The translations under genes and the position numbers were made by a program. Below the pieces are notes generated by a model. The model had not been told where the DNA came from. It saw only the letters and a program-made list of their open reading frames with translations, and searched no databases. A DNA stretch of 64,000 bases from the NCBI GenBank assembly GCA_000433315.1, contig FR893375.1, forward strand, positions 62,001-126,000, given 5' to 3'. The stretch comes from Firmicutes bacterium CAG:345. Lineage in GTDB: Bacteria > Bacillota_I > Bacilli_A > RFN20 > CAG-288. Below are positions 26,753 to 34,145 of this stretch, one piece after another (within the stretch, counting starts at the first letter, position 1; each line of letters starts with the position of its first letter).

Positions 26753-26830
26753 ACACCCTTAAAGTTCGAAATGCCAACCCAGATATAACCCATCTATATC
26801 CGTACTCGTCAGCACAATTCCTTTAAGTGT
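26753..26830 (-). promoter_or_regulatory. Structured 5' leader of rpsB
   Basis: On the minus strand CTTAAAG (near 26827-26821) pairs with CTTTAAG (26764-26758), and ACA pairs with TGT, closing a domain that contains a GATATA/TATATC hairpin (26782-26800). It lies between the promoter region and the AAGGAGG of rpsB. A role in S2 feedback control is plausible but I cannot match it to a named leader family. Confidence 0.5.
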
Positions 26831-26902
26831 CCATATGCGCACAAAAAAGCGCTAAATAATAATACCATATTATGTATAAAAAATCTAGTATTTATTTGGA
26901 AT

Positions 26903-26926
26903 AAAAAAAGATGAAGTAACTTCATC
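26903..26926 (-). terminator. Terminator of the tRNA-Ser/tRNA-Leu unit
   Basis: GATGAAG-TTA-CTTCATC followed by seven T on the minus strand, about 80 bases after tRNA-Leu. Confidence 0.85.
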
Positions 26927-27005
26927 ATTTTTAAATTTTGTAGCAAAATTGTAGCAAATTTATAAAAATCAAGTATTTTTTCAAAATAATTGAAATTTTT
27001 TAACA

Positions 27006-27089
27006 TGGTGCGGCCAGAGAGAATCGAACTCTCATGACTAGGTCATACGCCCCTCAAACGTACGCGTCTACCAATTCCGCCATGGCCGC
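27006..27089 (-). tRNA. tRNA-Leu(GAG)
   Basis: Minus-strand cloverleaf with acceptor GCGGCCA/TGGCCGC, anticodon loop TTGAGGG in the stem TACGT/GCGTA, a long variable arm as in Leu tRNAs, TTCGATTC T-loop and an encoded CCA (27006-27008). Confidence 0.96.
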
Positions 27090-27107
27090 GATATCTTGCG
27101 AAATAAG

Positions 27108-27198
27108 TGGCGGAGCAAGAGAGACTCGAACTCTCGCGCCAGTTGCCCGACCTATGTCCTTAGCAGGGACACCTCTTCACCAACTTGAGTATTGCTCC
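27108..27198 (-). tRNA. tRNA-Ser(GCU)
   Basis: Acceptor GGAGCAA/TTGCTCC, anticodon loop CTGCTAA between TGTCC and GGACA, a long variable arm, TTCGAGTC T-loop, discriminator G and encoded CCA. Transcribed before tRNA-Leu from the same promoter. Confidence 0.96.
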
Positions 27199-27220
27199 GT
27201 AGCCAAGATTCGCATTAATA

Positions 27221-27249
27221 ATTATCTCTTAAAATTAGCAATTTGTCAA
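27221..27249 (-). promoter_or_regulatory. tRNA operon promoter
   Basis: Perfect TTGACA (27244-27249), 17-base spacer and GATAAT (27221-27226) on the minus strand, 22 bases before tRNA-Ser. Confidence 0.88.
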
Positions 27250-27327
27250 TTGTTTTTTTAAAAAAGAATTTTTTAACTTATTTTTCATCTATTATATTAC
27301 ACTTTTACAAATTTAATCTTACAGTAT

Positions 27328-27354
27328 CTAAAAAGTAACTATACCACTTTTTAG
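27328..27354. promoter_or_regulatory. Operator-like inverted repeat upstream of the pseudogene
   Basis: CTAAAAAGT (27328-27336) and ACTTTTTAG (27346-27354) are a perfect 9-base inverted repeat; flanking AGTAT and ATACT extend it. The form resembles sites of HxlR-type regulators in Firmicutes, which often control oxidoreductase-cupin genes; that link is inference. Confidence 0.5.
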
Positions 27355-27399
27355 TGAATACTTTATATTTTTATGCCAATGTTTATAATTAAAACGCAG

Positions 27400-27430
27400 C
27401 TTATTAAATGACTCGAGTAAATTTAATAAG
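27400..27430. promoter_or_regulatory. Long dyad just before the pseudogene start
   Basis: CTTATTAAAT (27400-27409) and ATTTAATAAG (27421-27430) are perfect 10-base arms around the palindrome ACTCGAGT. It lies 21 bases before the former ATG. No T run follows, so it is more like an operator than a terminator. Confidence 0.5.
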
Positions 27431-27451
27431 AAACTTTAAAAGAGAATAAAT

Positions 27452-28311
27452 ATGAAAATTTTAATTGTTGCTTCAAATGGAAAAGTCAGATTTTTAGTTG
27501 CTCAAGAAGCGCTAAATAGAAATTTAGATATAACCAGTTTAGGAAAATGAGATAACAAAAACCATAATATTAAATATATTCAAAAAGATGCGTTAAATTT
27601 AACTGCAGATGATTTAAATAATTTTGATATCATTGTTGATGCTACAGGTAGATGGACACCTGAGTCTATTTCTAATATCACTAATGTCATGATTCATCTC
27701 GCTAACATTTTAGAAAACATCAATAAAAGACTAATTGTTGTTGGAGTAGGAAGTGTTTTTGTTGACAAAGAAAGAAAAATAACAATTGATATGGGAAAAA
27801 TTTTTCCAGAATCTTGGAAGCCATTATAAAAAGCTCATAATGATGGATTAAATTATCTTGGGCAAAAAGAAAATTTAAATTGGACCTATATATCACCAGC
27901 TTGTAATTTTATAGCTGATGGAAAAAGAACTGGCGAATATAAATTAGGCGAAGAAAAACTAAATTTGCTCAATATTTTATTAGAAAATCATATTTAAAGC
28001 CATTGAATATCAAAGGAGTTGGTGTATTTAATGTAACATTTGAACCTGGATGACACAACAACTGGCATATTCATCATAAAGGAGGTCAAATATTACTTTG
28101 TACAGATGGAGAAGGACGGCATCAAGAATTCAATAAACCAGCAAAAAAATTACATCCAGGAGATGTAGTTTACATCGCTCCAGAAGTTAAACATTGGCAC
28201 GGAGCAACAAAAAACCATTGGTTTACTCACGTCGCCTTAGAAATTCCTGCTGAAAACAGCAGCAATGAATGGTGTGAAAAAATTGATGATGATCAATCTT
28301 TTTTCTCTTGA
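27452..28311 (+). pseudogene. Decayed NAD(P)-binding oxidoreductase fused to a decayed cupin
   Basis: The first part reads as a YwnB-like NAD(P)-binding protein (MKILIVASNGKV..., then DIIVDATGRWTPES, RLIVVGVGSV, WTYISPACNFIADGKRTGEY). It is broken by TGA after LGK (27549-27551) and TAA after SWKPL (27826-27828). Near 27970 the frame changes, and a cupin follows (LNIKGVGVFNVTFEPG, TGA at 28051-28053, NNWHIHHKGGQILLCTDGEG, LHPGDVVYIAPEVKHWHGA, NEWCEK) ending at TGA 28309. The junction lacks the end of the oxidoreductase and the start of the cupin, so a deletion joined two formerly separate genes. The TAA and frame change rule out a simple UGA recoding. Remaining cupin metal ligands are intact. 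Confidence 0.9.
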
Positions 28312-28382
28312 AGATAATCAATAATATTTCGTTTCTTTTTCTTTATCATTAGGGTATAATGTAAAAAGTAGGAGGATAAACT

Positions 28383-29354
28383 ATGGATAAAATAGCAGTT
28401 CTTATCCCTTGTTATAACGAAGAATTATCTATTGTTAAAGTTATTGAAGATTGCAAAAAATATATTCCAGAAGCAATAATTTATGTCTACGATAATAATT
28501 CAAAAGATAAATCTGTAGAATTAGCTAAAAATGCTGGAGCAATAATTAAACACGAATATCAACAAGGAAAAGGAAATGTAATCCGTAGAATGTTTCGAGA
28601 AATAGATGCGGAATGTTATTTAATGGTTGATGCTGATGATACATATGATTTATCATTTGCTCCTGAAATGATCGAATTGGTACTAAATAAAAATGCTGAT
28701 ATGGTTGTCGGTGACCGACTCTCTTCAACTTATTTTACTGAAAACAAAAGACCATTCCATAATTTTGGAAATACCTTAGTCAAGTTCTTTACAAATCATT
28801 TATTCAAAGGAAATATTCGCGATGTTATGACTGGATTTAGAGCCTTCAGTTATCAATATGTCAAATCTTTTCCTTGTTTATCAAGTGGATTTGAAATCGA
28901 AACTGAAATGACAATATTTTCTTTAGATAAGAAAATGCAGCTTGAAAATGTTGTGATTCAATATCGCGATAGACATGAAGGCAGTTTTTCTAAATTAAAC
29001 ACATTTAAAGATGGCTTTAAAGTATTATTAACTATTGCCAAATTAACAAAATGTTATAGACCATTATTCTTCTACAGTATATTTTCCATTTTATTTTTTA
29101 TTCCAGGATTAGTATTAACAATATTAGGTTCGATTAAATTAAGCGAAAATTTCTTAAATAATAATTCTACAAATTTGTTTAATTATTCGAATTTTATCCC
29201 CTTATCTATCGGTTGCTTACTAATTATAATAAGCTTCATTTTCTTAGCTATAGGTTTAATTTTAAAAGTAATACATACCAAAGATAAGCAAGAATTTGAG
29301 CATTATCTACAAATAGTCGATCACGACTTCAAAACAAAGTCAAATAAAAACTGA
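28383..29354 (+). CDS. Glycosyltransferase family 2 (DPM1-like)
   Basis: A 323-residue GT2 enzyme. The GT-A domain starts VLIPCYNEELSIVKVIEDC, contains the metal motif in VDADDTYD (about residue 80) and the acceptor region DVMTGFRAFS and GFEIETEM. Two C-terminal membrane helices (about 235-260 and 275-300) follow. This is the dolichyl/polyprenyl-phosphate mannose or glucose synthase type, which charges a lipid carrier on the inner face. AGGAGG precedes ATG 28383 and TATAAT lies just upstream. Its convergent neighbour is a large membrane protein that could use the lipid-linked sugar. Confidence 0.88.
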   Translation: MDKIAVLIPCYNEELSIVKVIEDCKKYIPEAIIYVYDNNSKDKSVELAKNAGAIIKHEYQQGKGNVIRRMFREIDAECYLMVDADDTYDLSFAPEMIELVLNKNADMVVGDRLSSTYFTENKRPFHNFGNTLVKFFTNHLFKGNIRDVMTGFRAFSYQYVKSFPCLSSGFEIETEMTIFSLDKKMQLENVVIQYRDRHEGSFSKLNTFKDGFKVLLTIAKLTKCYRPLFFYSIFSILFFIPGLVLTILGSIKLSENFLNNNSTNLFNYSNFIPLSIGCLLIIISFIFLAIGLILKVIHTKDKQEFEHYLQIVDHDFKTKSNKN

Positions 29355-29380
29355 GATATTCAATTTGTCTCAGTTTTTTT
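29346..29380. terminator. Bidirectional terminator inside both gene ends
   Basis: AACTGAGA (29349-29356) and TCTCAGTT (29368-29375) pair, with A residues on one side and T on the other. The TGA stops of the plus gene (29352-29354) and minus gene (29360-29362) both lie inside the hairpin. Confidence 0.85.
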
Positions 29381-31819
29381 ATTTCTAAATAAATAATTAT
29401 ATAAAATAGAACAAGGAATTGAAGCAATTAAAATTCCTAAAGGAACAAAGATGCTAATATTACTGCTTAAATTATAATGTCCCCAAAAAGATGAATAATC
29501 AAACAAGAAACCATTTAGATCACCACCAGTAATTCCATCAAAGCGTACAAATATATAATCGAAAGAAATTAAAATACTGACAATCATAAAAAATGTTATA
29601 AAGCTTAATAATATTTTCGATTTTATTAAATTATCATTATATTTTTCTAATAGTTTAGCAATGGTTATAGTTGTTGAAAAAGCCATTATTGGAAAAATAT
29701 CCAAATTATATCTTACGCATATTCCAGCATAACCCATAGTTACTGTAGCAATAATCACACTAGAAATTGGAAGTAAAATTAAGCTTATTCTATTATACCA
29801 ATTATCTTCTTTAGTAAAACAAGCCGGAATAAAGAAGCAAATTAAGAATATAGGCGCTGAAAATAATCCCATTGTATATGAAACATATGGATGAGTTTCT
29901 ATATGTAAATTAAGATATGATGCATCGAAAATCGGCATTCCATTTTGAGAATTACATAATGTAGGAAGTTGAAAATAAAAATGAAATACAGCACTTATTA
30001 AGGTATAATAATTAACTTTTAAATTAGTTTGATTTGTAACCGTTAATTGATAAGATTGGCCGAATTCGAAAACAGAATCAAATCGAGCCTTATTAAATAT
30101 CATTATAGATACAGCTCCTAAAAGAACAATTAAAACACAAGGAGCAAACTGCAATATTTTTTTCTTCCAATCATTTTTTTCTAAAAGCATTTTTAAATAT
30201 AAAGGAAATAAGAAAATAAAAGTAACAATTAAATTAGGACGACTTAGCATCATCAAAACAATAAAAACACTCGCTAATGATAAATATAATCCCTTTAAAT
30301 TATTTTTAGAATTATAAGCTTTTAATACAAAAAAGAAAGTCCAAAACATATTAGCTAATCCATAAGCATATGGAACGTGATAAATACCTTCAAAATATCC
30401 ACCTACTTTATAACTAGTTATATAAAATGTCAATGAAAGGAAAATACTAGATATCAGCAAAAATATTACATAAGAATAATTGGATTTTTTAGTAAAACAT
30501 TTAACAGCTTCAATCTCAGCAAATAGTAACCCAAATAAAGTTAATATCATTCCAATTTGTTGAATTGAAGCAAGGCTTGGAAGATATCCACCACTTAAAA
30601 AATATATTGGAAAAATAACAAATAATACCGGTCCTATCCCGTAATAACAATAGTATTTTCCATTATAAAAAGCATGATCCCAATAATAAGAAATTCCATA
30701 AAGATTAGCTGGATCATATGGATTATCTATAGCCAATAATCTTTTATCGACAGGAATATCCAAATATAATTGTCCTTTTAAAACAGCATCAAATTGCTGA
30801 TAATAAATATTAGTATCTGCAATATCTAAACTTCTATAATTGACTAAAAATGTATTTTTAAAAATAAATAACGAAGAAATATAAAAGACCATAGTTATTC
30901 CGAAAATAACCAATAGTTTTAATTCCAAACGCTTATATGAATTTGTATTATCTTGGGTTTTATTATTAATATGAACAAATATTTTTGGAAAGAACAAAAC
31001 TGACGAAAACAATAAAGTCATCATCATCAGTCTTATAAAATTAAAAGATAAAGGCATCTGTGAATTGAATGATATCTCTTTTAAATAAAGATCATCAAAA
31101 GTAAAATAAGGATCTTCATGACTATAATTTATTTTAAATTCTATCGTTAAAGAAGTTGAATTATCAACGTTTTTTAATTCCATATAATTGTAAATATCTT
31201 TTTTAGGATTCGTCAAATAAGAAAAGTTGCTTTTATCTGTATAAAAATTAGTTGTTAAATCCAAGCTAACATCATTGAATTTTAAAAAAATATTACTATA
31301 TTTTTGCTCATTTAAATCTATAGTTATTTTACTTTTGCTAGGAAGATAAATAGTCCCATCATGCATCACTTTCGCACCATTTTCTAAATGAACTCTTTCT
31401 GAAACAAAAGATACTTTTTCTTCCTGAAGATGATTATTAAATCCTTGAGTATTAAAAATAGAAATTTCCAAAGCAAAACTCAATAAAAAAATTCCAATAA
31501 GAGCAAAACGGGATTTATTATATTTTTTTTCATTTTTATTATGAATTAATAAATAAATATTATAAGGATCAACAACATATGAAAAAATAGTGGAAAAAAA
31601 GCCCAAAAATAGCAATTCAACAGTATTTGTTTTTAAAAATATTATATGAATCAATCCTAAAAATATCGTTTCAATAAATATAGACATTATAAAAACAGCT
31701 AACATTTCATAGTCAAAAAAATTCTTCCAAGAACTTTTACTTCTTAAAGTTTTTATAAGTTTTATTACTAAAATGAAAATAGCAATAAGAGGTATTGAGA
31801 TAAAAAAATCAATTATCAT
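29360..31819 (-). CDS. Large multi-pass membrane protein, possible GT-C glycosyltransferase
   Basis: An 819-residue protein with about four N-terminal membrane helices (residues 1-120), a beta-rich extracytoplasmic domain (about 125-255) and ten or more helices in the remainder. The first loop after helix 6 holds DTNIYYQQFDAVLKGQLYLD and WDHAFYNGKYYCYYG, a region resembling the acidic first loop of GT-C enzymes that take sugars from polyprenyl phosphate. No catalytic motif is certain. It is convergent with a DPM1-like synthase. AGGAGG precedes ATG 31819. Function is inferred only from topology and context. Confidence 0.65.
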   Translation of the reverse strand: MIIDFFISIPLIAIFILVIKLIKTLRSKSSWKNFFDYEMLAVFIMSIFIETIFLGLIHIIFLKTNTVELLFLGFFSTIFSYVVDPYNIYLLIHNKNEKKYNKSRFALIGIFLLSFALEISIFNTQGFNNHLQEEKVSFVSERVHLENGAKVMHDGTIYLPSKSKITIDLNEQKYSNIFLKFNDVSLDLTTNFYTDKSNFSYLTNPKKDIYNYMELKNVDNSTSLTIEFKINYSHEDPYFTFDDLYLKEISFNSQMPLSFNFIRLMMMTLLFSSVLFFPKIFVHINNKTQDNTNSYKRLELKLLVIFGITMVFYISSLFIFKNTFLVNYRSLDIADTNIYYQQFDAVLKGQLYLDIPVDKRLLAIDNPYDPANLYGISYYWDHAFYNGKYYCYYGIGPVLFVIFPIYFLSGGYLPSLASIQQIGMILTLFGLLFAEIEAVKCFTKKSNYSYVIFLLISSIFLSLTFYITSYKVGGYFEGIYHVPYAYGLANMFWTFFFVLKAYNSKNNLKGLYLSLASVFIVLMMLSRPNLIVTFIFLFPLYLKMLLEKNDWKKKILQFAPCVLIVLLGAVSIMIFNKARFDSVFEFGQSYQLTVTNQTNLKVNYYTLISAVFHFYFQLPTLCNSQNGMPIFDASYLNLHIETHPYVSYTMGLFSAPIFLICFFIPACFTKEDNWYNRISLILLPISSVIIATVTMGYAGICVRYNLDIFPIMAFSTTITIAKLLEKYNDNLIKSKILLSFITFFMIVSILISFDYIFVRFDGITGGDLNGFLFDYSSFWGHYNLSSNISIFVPLGILIASIPCSILYNYLFRNKKTETN

Positions 31820-31860
31820 GAGTTCCTCCTTTTCGTTTCATATTTTACATTATTGCTATT

Positions 31861-31887
31861 AAAAAAACTAGCTGGAAAACCAACTAG
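31861..31887 (-). terminator. Terminator after the 55-residue ORF
   Basis: CTAGTTGG-TTTT-CCAGCTAG on the minus strand, followed by seven T. Confidence 0.85.
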
Positions 31888-31911
31888 ATCTTTTATTAAA
31901 TGCATCGAAAT

Positions 31912-32079
31912 CTATAATGTCTTTTTATTATAACTTTCGCTTTTTTGCTTCTTTTCTTTCTTTTCGGTAAAGAAAATGTCTTTTAAAGCGATAACTGCAG
32001 GTGAATACATTTTTAAAACATTAAGAAGCTCGCCTTTATTTTTTCTTTTATTTTCTAAATTAATATCGTTGTTATTCAT
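31912..32079 (-). CDS. Possible 55-residue basic protein
   Basis: In the 420-base gap between the membrane protein and patatin genes, a minus-strand frame runs from ATG 32079 to TAG 31912. AAGGGCGAG precedes the ATG by a few bases and a strong terminator follows 25 bases after the stop, so a transcript surely covers it. The peptide starts MNNNDINLENKRKN, has one amphipathic stretch (LNVLKMYSPAVIALKDIFF) and ends in a Lys-rich tail. No family is recognised. It could instead be a non-coding RNA with chance reading frame. Confidence 0.5.
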   Translation of the reverse strand: MNNNDINLENKRKNKGELLNVLKMYSPAVIALKDIFFTEKKEKKQKSESYNKKTL

Positions 32080-32205
32080 TTTCTCGCCCTTTCTATATTT
32101 AAATCATATATTATTGTGAAAAGAAATTCATTCTTTTTACTTTTACACAATTATAAAAGTGTTAGCTTTTTCATTTTATAAATAAAAATTATGATCTTAT
32201 ATACT

Positions 32206-32234
32206 TTTAGAATTCCGATGAAAAAATGTATAAT
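32206..32234 (+). promoter_or_regulatory. Promoter for leaderless patatin mRNA
   Basis: TTTAGA (32206-32211), 17 bases, TATAAT (32229-32234), six bases, ATG 32241. No ribosome binding site is present. Confidence 0.7.
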
Positions 32235-32240
32235 TAGTAT

Positions 32241-33167
32241 ATGAAACAAATAAATATAGGTTTGGTCTTATCTGGTGGTGGCGCAAGAGGAGCATATCAA
32301 CTCGGCGTAATGTTAGCCATGGAAAAATACGGTTTAACCAAAAATGTTTCCGCTATAGCTGGAGGTTCAATCGGCAGTTTTTCAATGATGGGCTTTTTAA
32401 TGAAAGATTATTATAGAGCCTATCAAACTTTTAAAGATATGAACTCTGAAAGAGTTTTAGGATATAAAAGAAATATCATCAATAAAATTCCTATATTAGG
32501 TCAAGGACTTTTCACTAGAGATAATCTCATAACTTATCTTTTAAAAAATTATAATTTAGGAAATTTAGTCAATACAGATATCCCTCTTTATGTTTCAGCA
32601 GCCAAAGAAACAAAAGATTTTATAAAAGTAAATTATGAAACAGAATATTTTAAAATCAACCATTTAAGAAATGATGAAGTATTAAAAATTCTTTTAGCTA
32701 GTTCAGCAATACCTTATGTTTTTGATGAAGTAAAAATCAATAATAATTATTATGTCGACTGCATGAAAGCAGATAGTGAACCATTTCTCCCCTTATTAAA
32801 AGAAAATATCGATTGTCTTTTCATTGTACCTTTAACAAATAGTCATGTTACTGCAAAATATAAGAATTTAAATATACCTGTTGTCGATTTCGAATCATTA
32901 GAATTAAGAAATTCACCAATTATAAATATGCTAGCTTTTGAGCCAGATAAAGTAGATGCTTTTTTAAATTGTGGATATTATACAGGAATAAATCTTTTAC
33001 AAGCTTTAACAAACAAAAAGGGAAAACTAAAAGATCTCCCTCCATATTCTTCTTTAGAATCATTAGGAATCAATTTTATTCCTGAAAGACTATTGACAAT
33101 TGATGAAATTATACTAGATGTAAAAAATGGAGAAATAAAAAATGAAAAACAAAAATATATCAAATGA
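32241..33167 (+). CDS. Patatin-like phospholipase
   Basis: A 308-residue patatin-fold hydrolase. The oxyanion hole GGGARGAYQLGV lies at residues 12-23 and the nucleophile in GGSIGS (GxSxG) near 42-47. The usual DG[GA] of the catalytic dyad is DCMKAD in NYYVDCMKADSEP (near 173-183), so the Asp is kept while the Gly is Cys. It would hydrolyse acyl lipids in the cytoplasm. Its 3' end overlaps the following cyclodeaminase-like gene by 26 bases. The promoter suggests a leaderless message. A second, separate promoter starts the nickel/reductase genes downstream. Confidence 0.88.
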   Translation: MKQINIGLVLSGGGARGAYQLGVMLAMEKYGLTKNVSAIAGGSIGSFSMMGFLMKDYYRAYQTFKDMNSERVLGYKRNIINKIPILGQGLFTRDNLITYLLKNYNLGNLVNTDIPLYVSAAKETKDFIKVNYETEYFKINHLRNDEVLKILLASSAIPYVFDEVKINNNYYVDCMKADSEPFLPLLKENIDCLFIVPLTNSHVTAKYKNLNIPVVDFESLELRNSPIINMLAFEPDKVDAFLNCGYYTGINLLQALTNKKGKLKDLPPYSSLESLGINFIPERLLTIDEIILDVKNGEIKNEKQKYIK

Positions 33168-33630
33168 AAAAATGAAAATTATCCTTGAAGAAATATCTTC
33201 GCCTGACGGCAAATATTTTGGGGGAGTTACAGCATATCTTTGTGCTGAATTCGCATTGGCTTTATTAGAAAAATTAAATTTTAGAATTGCTAGAAAAAAT
33301 GATGAAAATTCAAGTTTCTTTTTAAATAGTGGAAAAAAAGCATCATCTTTAAAAGAATATTCTGACTACTTAGCTTCTAATGATGGTGATATTTTCAAAA
33401 AAATGTTCGAACTTCCTCAAGAAGAAAAAAATATTTTTTTAAAAAATGTCATAATTGAACAAAATAAATTTTTAAATGAAATACTTCTCCTCCAAGAAGA
33501 TATAAAAAAAGCCTGTTCGATAATTAAAGGAAGTGTGAAAGAAGACTACTTTATGGTTGATGAAATATTAACTTCTTCATACAAAAATATTAATACTATT
33601 ATTAAATTTGAAGAAAAAAAGATTAAATAA
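33142..33630 (+). CDS. Formiminotransferase-cyclodeaminase-like protein (FchA family), divergent
   Basis: A 162-residue helical protein that starts with EEISSPDGKYFGGVTAYLCAEFALALLEKL, which aligns in spirit with the cyclodeaminase start (S.PtPGGGS.AAL..AL...L), and has a later D..IF..M segment like the family's second helix pair. Family members act on methenyl- or formimino-tetrahydrofolate. The glycine-rich PGGGS is degraded here to PDGKYFGG and the protein is about 40 residues short, so activity is doubtful. GGAG precedes ATG 33142, inside the end of the patatin gene. The call rests on pattern only. Confidence 0.5.
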   Translation: MKNKNISNEKMKIILEEISSPDGKYFGGVTAYLCAEFALALLEKLNFRIARKNDENSSFFLNSGKKASSLKEYSDYLASNDGDIFKKMFELPQEEKNIFLKNVIIEQNKFLNEILLLQEDIKKACSIIKGSVKEDYFMVDEILTSSYKNINTIIKFEEKKIK

Positions 33631-33666
33631 TTATTCCATAATAATCGACATTATTTGATTAATTTC

Positions 33667-33696
33667 TTTACAAAAGCGCTTTCTTAATGATACTAT
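33667..33696 (+). promoter_or_regulatory. Promoter with cre-like palindrome for the Ni/reductase cluster
   Basis: TTTACA (33667-33672), 18 bases, TACTAT (33691-33696) with an extended TGA before it. The spacer begins with the palindrome AAAGCGCTTT (33673-33682), the core of a CcpA operator. AAGCG.TTTC matches most of the cre consensus, lacking the outer TG and CA. Confidence 0.55.
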
Positions 33697-33728
33697 TAAT
33701 TAGTAAGTGTTATTACTGAGGTTTTGCT

Positions 33729-33953
33729 ATGGCAACTAATAATGAAAAAGTTGAATCAATCAAAGAATTGAAAATTTTCTTAAAATATATGATTGAACAC
33801 AACAAAAAACATTTTTTAGAAATGCAAGATCTTGAAAAGAAAATATCTTCTATCAATAAATCTGCCGATAACAAATTTTTAAGTGCCATGGATTCTTTCC
33901 AAGAAGGAATAAAAAAATTAGAAGATACCTTCGATATAGTTAAAGAACTTTGA
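33729..33953 (+). CDS. Small HN..H protein (DUF8180-like)
   Basis: A 74-residue, wholly helical protein with IEHNKKHFLEM at residues 24-34. The pattern (W/M)IEHN..H followed by an amphipathic helix resembles small proteins found beside CooT and nickel enzymes in anaerobes and archaea; this match is from memory and moderate. The His pair could bind metal. GAGG lies seven bases before ATG 33729. It is the first gene after the cre-like promoter and is followed after 2 bases by cooT, so it belongs to the nickel set by context. Exact function unknown. Confidence 0.55.
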   Translation: MATNNEKVESIKELKIFLKYMIEHNKKHFLEMQDLEKKISSINKSADNKFLSAMDSFQEGIKKLEDTFDIVKEL

Positions 33954-33955
33954 TT

Positions 33956-34144
33956 ATGTGTCTATCTACTGCCTATTTAAATAAAATGGATTCTAAATCA
34001 ATACTGATGAATAATGTCATGAAAATTGATTATAAGAATGGTTTTTATTATCTTACTGATTTAATGGAAAGAACAATGGAGATAAAAGGTAAATTATTGT
34101 CAGCCAATCTTGTCGATGGCTATGTTATTTTCCAGGAGGAATAA
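33956..34144 (+). CDS. cooT: CooT family nickel-binding protein
   Basis: A 62-residue protein beginning MCLSTAYL, the signature start of CooT, with Cys2 as the nickel ligand, followed by small beta strands (NGFYYLTDLMERTMEIKGKL, NLVDGYVIF) as in the family's OB-like dimer. In CO-oxidising bacteria CooT supports nickel insertion into carbon monoxide dehydrogenase together with CooC. The start is ATG 33956; an in-frame TTG at 33950 would move Cys2 away from the N-terminus. It follows the upstream stop by 2 bases and precedes cooC by 1 base. No CO dehydrogenase catalytic subunit is in the window. Confidence 0.85.
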   Translation: MCLSTAYLNKMDSKSILMNNVMKIDYKNGFYYLTDLMERTMEIKGKLLSANLVDGYVIFQEE

Positions 34145-34145
34145 T

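Noticed and set aside
27401..27430. Terminator between the tRNA genes and the pseudogene
   Set aside because: The dyad has no T run on either strand and lies immediately before a start codon, so it is more like an operator.
33950..33955. TTG start for cooT
   Set aside because: CooT needs its Cys at position 2; ATG 33956 gives MCLSTAYL.
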